A program made the translations under genes and the position numbers. 64,000 bases of DNA from Moringa oleifera (Eukaryota > Streptophyta > Magnoliopsida > Brassicales > Moringaceae), in NCBI GenBank assembly GCA_021397835.1, contig JAJFZO010000168.1, positions 4,898,001 to 4,962,000 of the forward strand, given 5' to 3'. Position 1 is the stretch's first letter. Each line of letters begins with the position of its first letter. Shown here one piece after another: positions 52,093 through 64,000 of the stretch. The notes beneath the pieces are model-generated. The model saw only the letters and a program-made list of their open reading frames with translations, did not search any database and was not told where the DNA came from.

Positions 52093-54802
52093 AAAAAAAA
52101 AAGTAATACAGAAACCATCATGCCGCCCTACTAGTGAAGATTAATCCTGTGAGGTACGACGTACACGAGATCTACCTTTTGTTCTTCTAATTTGATAATC
52201 CTCCTGTTATCATAATTTTGATTTACATTTTCATATAAGTGATATTTGATTGAATAAATATTATTTTTAATTTTTAATTTTACTTTTTTTAATTAAATTT
52301 TTATTTTTTAAATGTTTTTAAATAAATCTTAATATTTTAATTTTATTCAAATTAAATTTTATTAAAAATTAAAATTAAAAATATTTTACAATAAATTTTG
52401 ACTTATAATTTTTCACATATGTAAAGAGACATTTAAATTATCATCATAAGAAATTAAAATTTTTTTGAATGTTAAAAATATTTTTTAAAAAATATACTAT
52501 CAAAAAATTGAAAATTTCGTAAAAACAAAAGTTGATTAGTTGATTTTTTTAAAAAAAATTGAAAGATAAAATTAAAATAAAATATAAAATTTGTTTGAGT
52601 AATTTTTTTCTATTTCAATAATAAAAAGATAATTAATTTTTTGTAACTTTTTGAGTCAAAGTACAATTTGAATAAATCAACATATCAAAAATCATTTGAA
52701 TATATTTTAAAAATTAAGATTTAATTAGAGAAAAAATAAAATTTTAAATTTTAAATAATGTTTCTCTTATTTATTTTAAAAATAATTTTTTATAATTATA
52801 ATTTATTATAATAGTCATCAAATTTTGTACCGATTTCATTTGATAATGGTATACCATCTTATACGCAAACCAATTATAATGTAATATCATTTACTTTGAG
52901 TACATTCATATGATAAAATTTCTTCTAATTTTAAACCACATTTTGTAAATATATAATATCATGCAAATTTTTTTGTTTTTTAACTTTTGACAATTAGTGT
53001 TTACAAGAATGTACAAATTTATTAATTTAATTGTTTTTAATTTTTATTAAAATAATATTATATCATCTTTAAATATTTTCAAAAATTACTCTCGTTTCTT
53101 GAAAACTTTATATAATTATTTAGTATGTAATCAGTTGCATGAATTACTAATCATGGATAATAATAAAAAATAATTATTTATTCAATGGGTATATCAGTTG
53201 ATTTTGACTTTAGAGCCTAAACATTTTATTTTCTTTATTTTGAATATTAGTAAGAGAAAAAAATGAGTTATAAATTTTTTTTAAGTCACTTTTGACAAAT
53301 CACTTACATCAACTAATCAATAAATATAAAAAAATCTTAAATTAATCATGTTTTTAATTTAAATTTTAAAATATTAATTAGTTTAATTATATTTTTAATA
53401 TTTTAATTAATTTTATTTTGATCTTAACTTAAATGATTATACAAAATTAATAATATTTTCATTGTTAAAATACTTCAAAATAACTCAAATAAATTTTAAA
53501 TTTTATTTTAAATCTACAAATTTTTTAAATTTTAATGATCTAAATTTCAAAAAACAAATAGTTTGCTTTATATTTATCCTAACTAATAAAATAATTCTTC
53601 AATAAAGCAAAATTCAAAAGAAAACCATTTGTCATGCAAATTCATTGATTCTTCTCTCATTAGGCAACTCTTGAGCTTATTGCATGGTCAAATACATATT
53701 GATGGACCTATATAACCTCTTAATGTCTCATTTAAATGCTATGAACAACTCAAACAATCTCAAATTATAAAAAAAGAAATTATTTAAACTCATTTTGGAA
53801 GCCCAGCTTCCTAAAGGGCATGTGGATGCCTGTTTTAACTTATTTTAATGGGGTGGGTGGTACATAAAACAAACTCATAGACTATAATAATCAAAATCCT
53901 TATATTTAATCGTCATATGATCCAATTTAATATTAATCTTACTATCAATAAGTTGAATCTAGACAACATAAAGCCAATTCAAGATCATAATTCTCTTCTT
54001 TTAGAAAATAACTATAACTAAATGTTGACTACTTCATCAAGAGCAGCTGATGATGATGATGACGACGATGGAGATGAAGCAAAACCCTCCGTGGCCCCTA
54101 AAAAACAAGTCTTGGAATAATATAATCTGGGTATGTGATCAAGGTTTTGTTGTTGTCTTTATGTGAATGGAGAAGTTGAGAAGAACCCTTTGGCCCCTCT
54201 CCCACATGGAAATCATCAGGCAACTTTTCTTCACTTCAAAATATTATTTGTCTCTTGGCTTGCTTAATAAGAGGTTTTCCAATTTAAAAATGCATTATTC
54301 CTTAGAAAAGACCATAAGGAGTCTAATTTCAGATAAGCTTGAAAATTTATTAGTTTGCAAGGTCATATTATTTTATTTTCGGATTATGATATGAATTATG
54401 CCAATTTCTTGGAACATTTTCCTCAAGAAATTTTTCCTCCTTATCATGGATACTATATAGTATTTTCTCATCAAAATATCTTGTAAGTTAACCTTTTTGA
54501 AAGAGCTTAATCAAGTTGGTAAACTTGCATATTCATGGAGACATTCTTAATTCTCATGTACTAGCTGCCAATCTTCCTTGAAGAAGAAAGTTAGGCATCT
54601 GTCTTTTAAAAGGAGAAAAGAAATGAAAGGTTGTCACTCCACGAATGAAAGTATGTTGCTTGTTGATTCATTTTCTTAGAAACATTAAAAAGAAAATCCG
54701 GATTGTTTGGGGGCTTGCAGTTAGGGATAATTTAGTCCATTGACCCTGTGTCTGGTCATCATCTCCATTTTGTATATTGTCACAGAAGTTGACAACTAGT
54801 CC

Positions 54803-54810
54803 TATAAATA
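54803..54810 (+). promoter_or_regulatory. Candidate TATA box of the bHLH gene
   Basis: TATAAATA lies about 525 nt before the ATG at 55335, which implies a long leader with upstream ORFs. Confidence 0.4.
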
Positions 54811-55131
54811 TGGGCCATGAACACTGAAAGACTGAAACCTCTAGAAGACTTGGTAATATTTGCATTTGCAAAAACTCTGTAAAACCAAGTTCCCCGTTAA
54901 TACTGTGTCCGTTTCCTCTTGATTGTTCATCCCTAGTCCCGAAACCCGGAGAAGTTCGGTCTCAAAATCTCTCTTGCAAAACAAAAGCAACCAGTTCTAG
55001 GAATACCGGAAGAGAAAGGCGCACACACATCTCGAAGAAATGTTGGAGTTCAAGACCATAAAGAGAAAATGTGGATGTTTTCTTTTTGATCTCTCTCTCT
55101 AAGCAACCCCCTCAAGATTGTCTCTAGCGTA

Positions 55132-55290
55132 ATGGAAGGATCAACTATCACCAAAACAGCCACAACTAACACTACACTGCTGATATACAAAGCCATTAAA
55201 CAACAGAACTTCCGTCTCCAAAAGCTCTCCTTCTGGTTCGCCCCCACCACTCGCCCTCCTGGTCTCCTCTCGTCCACTTTTGGGTCTTAA
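55132..55290 (+). CDS. Upstream ORF in the bHLH leader, 52 codons
   Basis: ATG at 55132, stop TAA at 55288-55290, 45 nt before the main start. The peptide begins MEGSTITKTATTNTTLLIYK and ends LLSSTFGS. A shorter upstream ORF (20 codons, MLEFKTIKRK) starts at 55039. If both lie in the mature leader they should lower translation of the main ORF. Neither peptide was recognised as a known conserved uORF. Confidence 0.35.
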   Translation: MEGSTITKTATTNTTLLIYKAIKQQNFRLQKLSFWFAPTTRPPGLLSSTFGS

Positions 55291-55334
55291 TTTTATTTTT
55301 TATTTTTATTTTTGCTCCCAAACCTCAAAAACCA

Positions 55335-58027
55335 ATGGTGGCTTTCACTTTTAACCAAGATTCCTCATCTGGGTCTGATTCTGCGAGATTTTCCGATCCT
55401 TTTGGGCATAGTTCTGGTGAGCTTAATGGAATTTTGCGGGGTGAGTCGGTATCGGAGTCTTTGGTGCTCGACAATGAGAGAGGAGAGCTCGTTAAGGCTC
55501 CTGTTAGAGTGGGGAAGAAGGGAGTATCAGAGGCTAAAGCTATGGCGGCTTTGAAGAGTCACAGCGAGGCAGAGAGGAGGAGGAGAGAGAGGATCAATGC
55601 CCATCTTGGCACGCTTCGCAGTCTTTTGCCCTGCGCTGAAAAGGTTATTCACTTTCCATTTTTTTCATCAGTCAATTGTGGTAGCATTGCTCAGTTTATG
55701 TTAACTGCTTGATTGTTGGGATTGCATGCTCATCTAAATTGTTTCTTGAGGCTCATAAAATTAGAGGATATTGTAAGAGAAGGTATAGGTTAAACTATTG
55801 GGAGAATTTGGTATCTGTATGACCTCTGCAGAACTTTTTGATGCCAATTAATTCTTGTGGGGGTTTTAAATTATCAAGACATGCAACTACTTCAGCTCTT
55901 AAGAATGAATATGCTTGGTTGCTGAAAAAATTTGGAAAAAGACAACTAGTACTTTTCCCCGAACTACAGATGAAAAATTATCTCCAAATTTGTATGTATC
56001 ACCTTATTTAGAATTGCCAAATGCTACCAGAGGTTCCTCTTGATAAGTAACGATTGAAGGATTCTGATCCTGCGTACCCTTTTCTGATAGCCTCAGATTT
56101 TGTTTATGATTTTCTGATAAGCCCTTCTTTTTCACTATGTCATATGAAGCTTGAGGTCATTTGAATAAAACTGGCTGTGAGTTAGCTAATGTGTCTGTGT
56201 TCCTTGGGCTTCTGATTGGAACAACAGGGATATAAGGTGTAGCAGCAGCTGCAGTTCTTCCTTGGTTTCTAGTTGACAATATTTGAATTAAATAAAAGTC
56301 TGCCCTTGCACTATTCGTCCACTTGGAGTCTCATATCTGGATTTGGAGGTTTTGATAGGTACAAAAGTCAACTGGTAGATAAATAGCTCAGAATATAAAA
56401 TTCATAATATAAAAAACAGAGAATTTGATAAACAAGGCATTTCAGTTTAGACCCTGTAATATATTACATATATCTTTCATGGTCCCTACTTGAAAACTTG
56501 CAAGCAATATTCACCATAGTTCCAATGAGTGAAGTTTGGTCAGGCATAATCAGATCAATCAATAGGTTCTGCTTATCTACTGGATTCTGGATGGTGAGAT
56601 AAAAGACGGTATGAGCAGGAAGTGAATGTCTTTGTTAATGAGCACTCTTAACTAAATGTCTTAGATACTGAAAATCTTAAACTAGAACAGGGTGATTGAA
56701 AGCAGAGGAGGTCAATGTCCATGCATATCCACCATGGACAAATAGGAAACAAAACAGTGACTTTTTGTTGGATCGATTCAAAGTCACCTATGTGGTTAGT
56801 AAGGTTGGAAGTGGTTTCACGGCTTCAACCCATTTTTAATTTGATGATCTTCTTTTATCTAATAATAAGCATATTGAGTTGTGTGTATTTACATTTATTT
56901 TTCAATGTCAAAGCCTTTGGTAAGTAGGAGACTGATCTTATATTAAAAATTATCAGTGCAATAATGATGATTGGATGTGGGACACTGGGCCAGCTGTTGC
57001 CTTGTGTATACTGTATGAGGTTGCTGTGTTAGGTGTTATTATATAACTTTGATGTATATCACTTAACCGATCAGCATGATATTTTATCATGTTTGTGAAT
57101 GCAAGCAAAGAATTGACCTCTAGGATAAGAAAAAGAGAAATGGTCTTTTAATTTGATGTTTCATTATCATTCTTGCTGTGATTGCTAAGTCAAAGGATTG
57201 AATTCAGGATGTCCTACTATTCAGTTGAAAACTTATTAGCATTATCTGACTCCATTGGTGTAGATAATAGTTAACTGTTTCCAAGTTTATGAGTCAGCAT
57301 AGCAAACATTTTTCATATGAGGCCTTCATTTCATTGTTAAGCCTAAGATAATCTCCGAGCCTGATGGCTTTGTGAAGAAAATCATGGTTGCTGGTGTGCT
57401 AATAGCTCTTGTGCTAACTAGCTCTTCTTGACCCTTGAAGAGTTCCTTTCCAGTCTGTATAGAAAAATGGTGCTCAGAAAAATTTAACACCAAGTGTTTT
57501 TCTCTGGGGCCAAGTTCTATCTTTATTTTTTTCTTTGGCTTTTACAGATGGATAAAGCCACATTGCTGGGTGAGGTTATCAGCCAGGTGAAAGAACTGAA
57601 GAAGAATGCAATAGAAGCCAGTAGAGGCATTCTCGTCCCACTTGACACAGATGAAGCAAGAGTTGAACATTTTGACGATGAAACAGGAGAGAGAACATTT
57701 TTTTTCAGGGCATCTATCTGTTGTGATTACCGACCTCAACTTCTGACTGATTTAAAACAAGCTTTTGATGCCCTTCAACTGAAGATGGTTAAGGCAGAAA
57801 TATCAACACTAGGGGGCAGGTTGAAGCATGTTTTCCTCTTTACCAGCCACAAAGAACGGCAAATTGATGATACACAAGAACGCCAACTTATTGCAAATTC
57901 TATTCACCAGGCCCTGATTTCTGTCCTAGAAAAGGCTTCTTCCTCCATGGAATACTCACCAAGAACAACACTTCCCAACAAAAGGCGGAGGATTTCTTTC
58001 TTTGATTCATTGAACTCATCTTACTGA
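55335..58027 (+). CDS. bHLH transcription factor, bHLH30/AIG1-like
   Basis: Exons 55335-55643 and 57548-58027 give 789 nt, 262 residues. The basic region ALKSHSEAERRRRERINAHL has the His76-Glu80-Arg84 set of E-box/G-box binders. Helix 1 continues GTLRSLLPCAEK. The intron falls in the loop, and helix 2 follows (MDKATLLGEVISQVKELKKN). Downstream, about residues 130-205 (TFFFRASICCDYRPQLLTDL, LQLKMVKAEISTLGGRLKHV) fit the ACT-like dimerisation domain of this subgroup. The C-terminus is NKRRRISFFDSLNSSY. Arabidopsis relatives are bHLH30, bHLH32, bHLH106 and bHLH107, nuclear regulators in hormone and stress responses. The 1.9-kb intron holds nothing recognisable. Confidence 0.92.
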
Positions 58028-58439
58028 GAGCTTCAACTCTTGCTGTTGATGGATACTAATAGTGTACATGTATTTATTTGCAATGGTTTGTGTGTGTAAT
58101 TAATGTCATAGAGAATTGTAATTGCAAAATCTGGAACTGTTGCTCATATGGCAATACTGTCAGCTTGTAACATGCATGATTCAGACACTCCTATGAAGGT
58201 GATGAATACATATATGGTGTAGTAAGTTGGAAGTTTTTGGTTTCATTAATTCCTCTGGGAAATTTGGTGAATTGCCACTGAGGCAATGCGACCAACAGAA
58301 CCATTACTGAATTATGTTACAAACTCAAAAGCAAGCTTTCATGAATTGCAGATCTGATGATACACTCTAGACATTTTGTGAGAATGACATGAAACTTACA
58401 ATTCCATATGCCTTTTTCTTGTGTACATAATGTTGAAGA

Positions 58440-59560
58440 TGATGCTGACTTATTTGCAGCTCAAGCACCTAAACAAATAAGCCTGAAAGCAGGCAAGAGG
58501 CAAAGATAGTGGTGATCAATGACTTGATTGTAGTTCAAGCTGCTTAATAACCATAATGAAGACTACCTGTGCAACCATATCTTCATCAAGTAAGATATTG
58601 TTTGGTTTCAAATCACAATGAATCATGTGAGCTGGTTAAACCTAATGAAGATATTTGAGTTCTGATGCAACACCTATCATTATGTTCCAACTTCTGAAGA
58701 ATATTAAGAAAATAGTTATGAGAGCATAGCCATTTCTCTCAAGCATTCGTTAGGCATGAATTCATGAAGTACTAAGGTCTTGAAATCAAAATTATTAGAG
58801 CAACTTTAACAACAGAACTTTTAAATGCTCCATTTCCGTCTCACAGTACTCCTTGTATACCAATTCAAAAGCTGAAAGACTAAGTAAATTACATTCATTA
58901 AATCCATTTGTTAGGTGTTCAAGTTCTAAATACAAACTCTCCTCCATGCGTCAAGTGGTAGACCGCTTTCTTGCTTCTTCATTTTTTTATTTTGCCTATG
59001 ATGCCTTATAATGAAATAGCAACTATGACTGATTCTGTTGATGCAACGATTGAAAAAAACATATTTCAGAAAATGTGAAGCAGACATCTTAATTGGTTGG
59101 GAGCTTTTGCTTTTGCGTGGCTGGACTTGCAATCAAGAAGCACCACATAAGGCATAATTGTGCTTGAATGACTTAGCAGAAAAGTTTTTGAAAGGCTCAT
59201 ATGTAACAATCTCTCCTTTTAATCCGTTGAAAGAGACATTAAACTTTTGTAAGTAAATTGGTGCTTTTAAGGATATTGGAATCACTCTGGATAGGTTGTT
59301 GCGTAAGAAATTCAACGGTTGCAAGCTTACCAAGTCTCCAAATGATTGAGGAATAGAGCCTCATAAATCATTGTTTGCCAAAGAAAGACAATTCAGATCT
59401 TTTAGAACCACGATGCTACTTGGTAGACTACCTGATAGTGGATTCCTTGATATATCAAACTATGTCATTCCAAATTTCCAACATCTGACTGGAAAAAGCC
59501 GCTTGAGAAATTTCTGGTGCTAAAATGAAATTATTTGAAAGCCAACCAAATTTCCAGGAC
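58440..59560 (-). pseudogene. Broken LRR receptor-like kinase (LRR-XII type)
   Basis: In minus-strand order the remnants are: leucine-rich repeats (59560-59340: ISRNPLSGSLPSSIV, LNCLSLANNDL, then a stop), the last repeat and cap (59333-59133: FNVSFNGLKGEI, NYALCGAS), a transmembrane and juxtamembrane part (59132-58926: SCYFIIRHHRQNKK), and kinase fragments (58920-58560: TNGFNECNLLSLS and IHCDLKPNNILLDEDMVA, with the HxDLKPxN catalytic loop). Stops and frameshifts separate the pieces, and most LRRs and the kinase C-lobe are absent. Functional relatives are pattern-recognition receptors of the EFR/Xa21 class. This copy cannot encode a receptor. Confidence 0.85.
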
Positions 59561-59569
59561 CGCTTTGCT

Positions 59570-60030
59570 GACTGAATTTTACCACTGTTGGGATTAAGAT
59601 TCTATATCCTCTTCAGTGGGGTGTTCCTCCTTTTGATGCTTGTCATGCTTTTTGAATGATGGCTGCTGTTCTACTGTCACTGATTGAGATATTTACTTAC
59701 AGAAACCAGATAGCCAATAGGAGAGATGTTATTAGTTAGTGCCTAGCAAGTGCTACACCTCCTCCAGCTCCTTTTCTTAGCCGCAGAATTGGCTGGCAAG
59801 GCATTGAGATTTTACTTATTATTACATAGACCCATTCATTCATCGATTCAGCTTTACCATAAACTTCTTAGTTCCTGTAGGAAAATTTGGGGCATTGTTT
59901 GATTCAGCAATCAACCCGATTCTTGTTATCTTTATACTCTGTTATTCAATGCATCAGAAATGGTTACTCAATGGAGAAACAAGCAAATTGCCAGAGAACC
60001 TCAGAAGGGTTTTCATAAATGCTTTGATAT
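59570..60030. other. Spacer between the two pseudogenes
   Basis: No coding exon is recognised on either strand. Confidence 0.5.
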
Positions 60031-60039
60031 TTTACACAT

Positions 60040-63000
60040 GCATTCTGGGCACCTAGGCTGTCGATAAATGCTTCGACCAAAGCCTCTTATGGGCCCTTTG
60101 ACCTTCCTCGATCATCTTTTAAACTGTATGCAAAACTATGCCACTCTATAGTGCTATTTCCGGACAAAATTGCTGCTAGCCTCTTCTTGTAATTCCGCAA
60201 GGTAGGACCATGACCACCACCATAGTAAGTTCTGAATCCTGACACCAAGGACGGTAATTGGCTCCTGGAGTCTGTCGTGGCAAAGATATCTGAAGTTGGA
60301 CAGGCAATGAAAGTCCAATGCTGTTAGCTTCATCCAAAGCAAATTTGGATAAAGTTCACATGCTGCTTAGAAAAGAATTTAGTTAGCATTTTAGCAGATC
60401 ATCTCCAACGAAATGTAAGAAAACAAATTGCTATCAACTAATACTGATTTACCTGAGAAGAGAAATTCTTAAAAGGTGCTAGTTCACTGGTTGTGAGGAC
60501 TGCTTCCTTTGTGACCACATTTGGGTAGAGGCTGGTGAGAGGATGCATCCTGGATTTTCCTCCATATGTATGAGACCCCGCCAGATAAATGTAAGTTCCA
60601 CGCCTGAAACCAACACCAGCAAGAACAAGTGCCGCTTCTTCTGGCGTCAGCTGGCATCTCTCCACATTTTCTCAACTCTGCTGGAGGCATAGGTCTGTGA
60701 ATTGGACAAGACAGACAGATCAGAAGGTAAAATTTCTTCATGAACAGCAGCAGAGATACGTAATCTGATTAAGGCTGTACTTCGAGTTTTTCAATCGTTC
60801 AAGCAGCATGGGGAAATGACCTTCTCTGTAGGCACTGAGTTCCTTTCTCTCATTTTCTCCACCTCCAAAATCACATAGGGAGTAGGCCACCATGTCCACC
60901 TCAAATCTCAAGTGCAAAGCAAGATATCTTGATGGCATCTGATAATGTCACGCTCTTTGGAGAGATTCTCAGGCATGAAGTCCCCAAGCAGGTGTTTTTA
61001 TAAATTATCCAGTGAAGCATTATATTTTCTTATTCTTTTTATCAATAATGAACCAACTTCTTGAATTTTTGGGACAAACTTCAAGGCATGGAAGTTACAT
61101 TTGCACCTTAACTTCTGCAACAAATCAAAACAAGCATCATCACAGAACCAGATGGAACTTAACAGAAGAATGCCTTGACAGAGTACATAAATGAATGCAT
61201 CCTCATTATGATTAATTATCAGGCATTCTATTGAAACTTGCACACTATCTGGAGCATCTTTGTTTATTCATCAGTTTGGTATAATCTGATCACGAATTAC
61301 AACGTCCACTTGTGGAAAAGAACACCACAAAAGCATAGAAGCTTCATTAGTAGAAACAAGACATACCACTTTTTGTGAATGCTTAGGATGGGCCTCCAGC
61401 TCTTTATTTATCATCAGAAGCATGACTGAAGTCATCACTATGTCCACCTAGATACATAACGACTTTGTGGAATTGAAATTAGATAGTTGAGTTTGAAGAA
61501 ACCCAAGTCAGGAAGCGGGCAAATTGTCTTTGAAGATTTTAAACATTGATAGTTTCTTTAATCAAGTGAAACCTCGGGGCATGGGAATATTCCTTTTCTT
61601 TGGTGTCTCATTGTTACTACAATGTGCTGCAGAAAATCCTTTACCTGAATGTCAGAAAGCAATGGATCAAAGCCAAGACGATTACCAAATCCAAAAAAAT
61701 GAACAACTCCATTCCGCTTCAGAAGGGGAAGTAATTTTCTAAAATAATCAACAGGTTTTGCTCCATTTGGAAAGTCTGCATCAGTAATCTGTAAAGGAGA
61801 TTATATCCTTCACTTCAACAAAAACACAGAAAAATTTTTTGTAAAAAGAAACAAAGAGTTTAAGACATCACTCAATAAATAACCGTATTTCATTTGAAAC
61901 TATGACATAAACTGTGAATGTTTCGTACCAGACCACTAATTGCTTCATCTAATGATTTCATAGAAGGAAGAAGCTCCTGTACGATATCTGCTTTATCTTT
62001 CGAGTAATTCATAAAATACTCCTCTCGATAGATATCACCAAACTAACAGCATTTTCATGAAAATGAAACAGTTAATTATTGGTTGCATCAACCATTCCTT
62101 CAATCAATATAAGCAGTACACAGTTTGGGCATAGGTAGGCAGAGAGACAGATGAAAGCAACCATGTTTAACAGACCATGACCTGAAACAAGAAAATTTTG
62201 TCAATGTATAATTCAATAAAGCAAGCCTAGTGAATAATATATGACCGACTCATTTACAACCAAAACTTCTAATGAAAATGAAGTAACACCAAAAGGAAAT
62301 GGAGGAAACATTACTTCCAGATACCAGACCTGGGATCCTTCCATACATTGCTGTATAGAAATCTAGCGAGAACAAGAGTTTCATTAAGCAAAGCAGCCAC
62401 AACAACAACAGATGTGTTACTTCCCTGTGTTATAGCAATAAAAAAGAGAGTAAAGTAAAAACGAAGGCGAAACACTCATCTGTAAAGTAAAAACCTTGAA
62501 ATGGCAAACAAGGCCACAATTCTGCAGTTTAAACTGAACAAGGACAATTGTGTATGTTATATGTATGACTCTTCTTCATTGATGCTAAAAGTTTTTTCTT
62601 TTTGAATTCTTAATTTCAGCGCCACTCCTTACCTGATACCCAGGGCAACTCAAGAAAAAACCTTCATACTTTGTGTTACTGTACTCAACACAAGAATTAG
62701 AGCTTCAATACAATGCCCCGACCACTTCCATCAGAAAGCCACAACCTCAACCACAAAGTATATTGTATGAATTAAGTACCGAATTGCATTAGAGTATGAT
62801 CCTCTAACTGGAAATTCTAACTTCTATGAGACCCTGCAGTTTGATGGCATAGGGTACCACTAGAATTTTTCTGCATTTCATACTAGAGCTATTCACAAGT
62901 CAATTGGTTAAATTTATTCTTTTTACCAGAACTGTGAGGCAGCTGTTCTTAAAGGATTTCACATGGTGATTCCTGTTGTGCCAAGGAGACTGTTTCTATC

Positions 63001-63920
63001 ATCACCACATCAAATTGTAACAACTAATTGTTGCCTTGTGAAGACAGATTTTTGTTGACAAGTAACTAATATTACACTAGCCTACTACTTTGAGTGTCCT
63101 TGAGTTTATTTTATTTTATTTTTTTCAGATCATGGCAAGGCAAAATTACCAGCTGGATAATGAGCCACTATATGATACATAATCAATACCAGTAGAATAT
63201 CATAAATAGTATCCTTAAAGAACAAGGAAAATTGAACAGAGATTCTCAGGATACTGCAACAATCCTTTGAACAGATCCCTTAATGCATGTCAAGTTATAA
63301 TAAATTCTTCGATTAAAAGAAAGAAAAACTTTGGAAGGATCATCACAGACTTACTTATTTATCTGGAAAGCTAATTGGTGATGGACAAGGCAGCTTATAA
63401 ACCTTCAGCAACTCGTTGTTGTTTGAGACCATTGGCACTGACCATGACAAACCATTACTTTTGTCAGGCTTCCCTGTCTCTTCATCAAAAGTCGAAGGAC
63501 TAAATCATGATAATATTACTGCTTCTCAGACTTCATAAAATTTCATCAGTTATCATTGACTATATATTATAAGAATTGTGCAAGTAGTAAAGAACAATCA
63601 ATTGGCAATTACTGGTACTCATTGAAGTTTCTCTTTCTGCACGAGGACTCCAAATAGATACTTTTGCATATGATTCCTCCCAGAAATTTGTTTGCTCTTG
63701 TTTGAATTCATTGTGCAGCATGATAGAGGCATTAGACAAAGAGGAGAGAGATAGAATCATCAAAGGTGACATGCTTTCTCTAAAAGATATGCACTGTGCA
63801 AAAGTTATGAAGCAAACCTCTGCAAGACCAGTGGAAGCTAATTTTAGAAGCTGGCCATGCATTAGAACTAGTAGTTTTTCCTTACTAGAGTATGAGACCA
63901 CATCCTTCTCTATCATGCAA
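60040..63920 (-). pseudogene. Broken O-fucosyltransferase family gene (PF10250) with introns retained
   Basis: Recognisable exons on the minus strand include about 63720-63620 (FWEESYAKVSIWSPRAER), about 63500-63403 (DEETGKPDKSNG, frameshift, VMVSANGLKQQRVAE), 62424-62330 (LLNETLVLARFLYSNVWKDP), 62042-61929 (FGDIYREEYFMNYSKDKADI), 61788-61645 (GVVHFFGFGNRLGFDPLLSD), 61114-60781 (HALKFVPKIQEVG, stop, YLALHLRFEVDMVAYSLCDF), 60694-60453 (LTPEEAALVLAGVGFRRGTY) and about 60330-60040 (LVSGFRTYYGGGHGPTLRNY). The stop TAA is at 60998-61000. At least four frameshifts occur and one intron phase no longer fits. Introns show it arose by DNA duplication, not retroposition. The 5' end may lie beyond the window. 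Confidence 0.85.
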
Positions 63921-64000
63921 CCAGCAAATAAGAATCAGCCAGTGTTGATATAGCATTGGCTCTAAAATGCAGAATCCATAATTAGTGGTAACCTCCAAAT

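Larger units (their letters stand above)
51552..55334. other. Intergenic region between KARI and the bHLH gene
   Basis: Positions 51750-54000 are very AT-rich with an (AT)n run at about 52062-52087. A GATGAC-type repeat lies near 54050-54080. A candidate TATA box (cctataaatatggg, 54802-54811) and pyrimidine-rich leader of the bHLH gene follow. No other gene is recognised. Confidence 0.5.

Noticed and set aside
55050..55277. 75-codon minus-strand frame with a hydrophobic stretch (ISSVVLVVAVLVIV)
   Set aside because: It is antisense to the bHLH leader, has no splice or promoter context of its own, and matches no family I recognise.

Overview
The window is nuclear DNA of a flowering plant, almost certainly a eudicot. 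Genes are split by T-rich introns with GT-AG borders (one is GC-AG). Intergenic DNA is very AT-rich. The gene set is typically plant: plastid ketol-acid reductoisomerase, a prenylated HIPP metal-binding protein, PTF2, DUF538 and SAG12/SAG39-type cysteine proteases. The LRR-RLK and O-fucosyltransferase relics and a plant L1-type LINE agree. I cannot fix the species; the AT content and gene style would suit a woody rosid.

1-5 kb holds the 5' five exons of a DUF676 serine-hydrolase gene (minus); the rest of its coding sequence is not recognisable in the window. 5-13.8 kb is gene-free: a 2.4-kb palindrome with LTR-like arms (6.9-9.3 kb), then a long decayed LINE (9.3-13.7 kb). 13.85-18.1 kb starts with a short GC-rich block that looks like a 5' exon or promoter and continues as non-coding sequence. 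18.16-21.24 kb is a 3.1-kb fold-back element with a matching 9-bp direct repeat at its ends. 21.3-25.6 kb is AT-rich.

25.6-30.3 kb carries a membrane-anchored coiled-coil protein gene (plus). 31.05-32.11 kb is a second, truncated copy of the intron, promoter and upstream DNA of the DUF676 gene, without exon 1. Then come HIPP28-like (minus), a DUF538 gene (plus), PTF2 (minus), a short zinc-binding DSP-like protein (minus), and two papain-family proteases in tail-to-tail orientation (plus, then minus). The ten-exon KARI gene (minus) and a bHLH30/AIG1-type transcription factor (plus) follow. The last 6 kb holds two broken genes: an LRR-XII receptor kinase and an O-fucosyltransferase that still shows its exon-intron structure.

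There is no operon-like organisation; neighbours have unrelated roles. The main genome-evolution signals are the two large palindromes, the exon-less promoter duplication, a small retroposon with an unusual T22-G19 tract, the inverted protease pair and the two pseudogenes. I found no clear undescribed enzymatic system. Exon borders were derived by hand from splice signals and reading frame and were not checked against transcripts.
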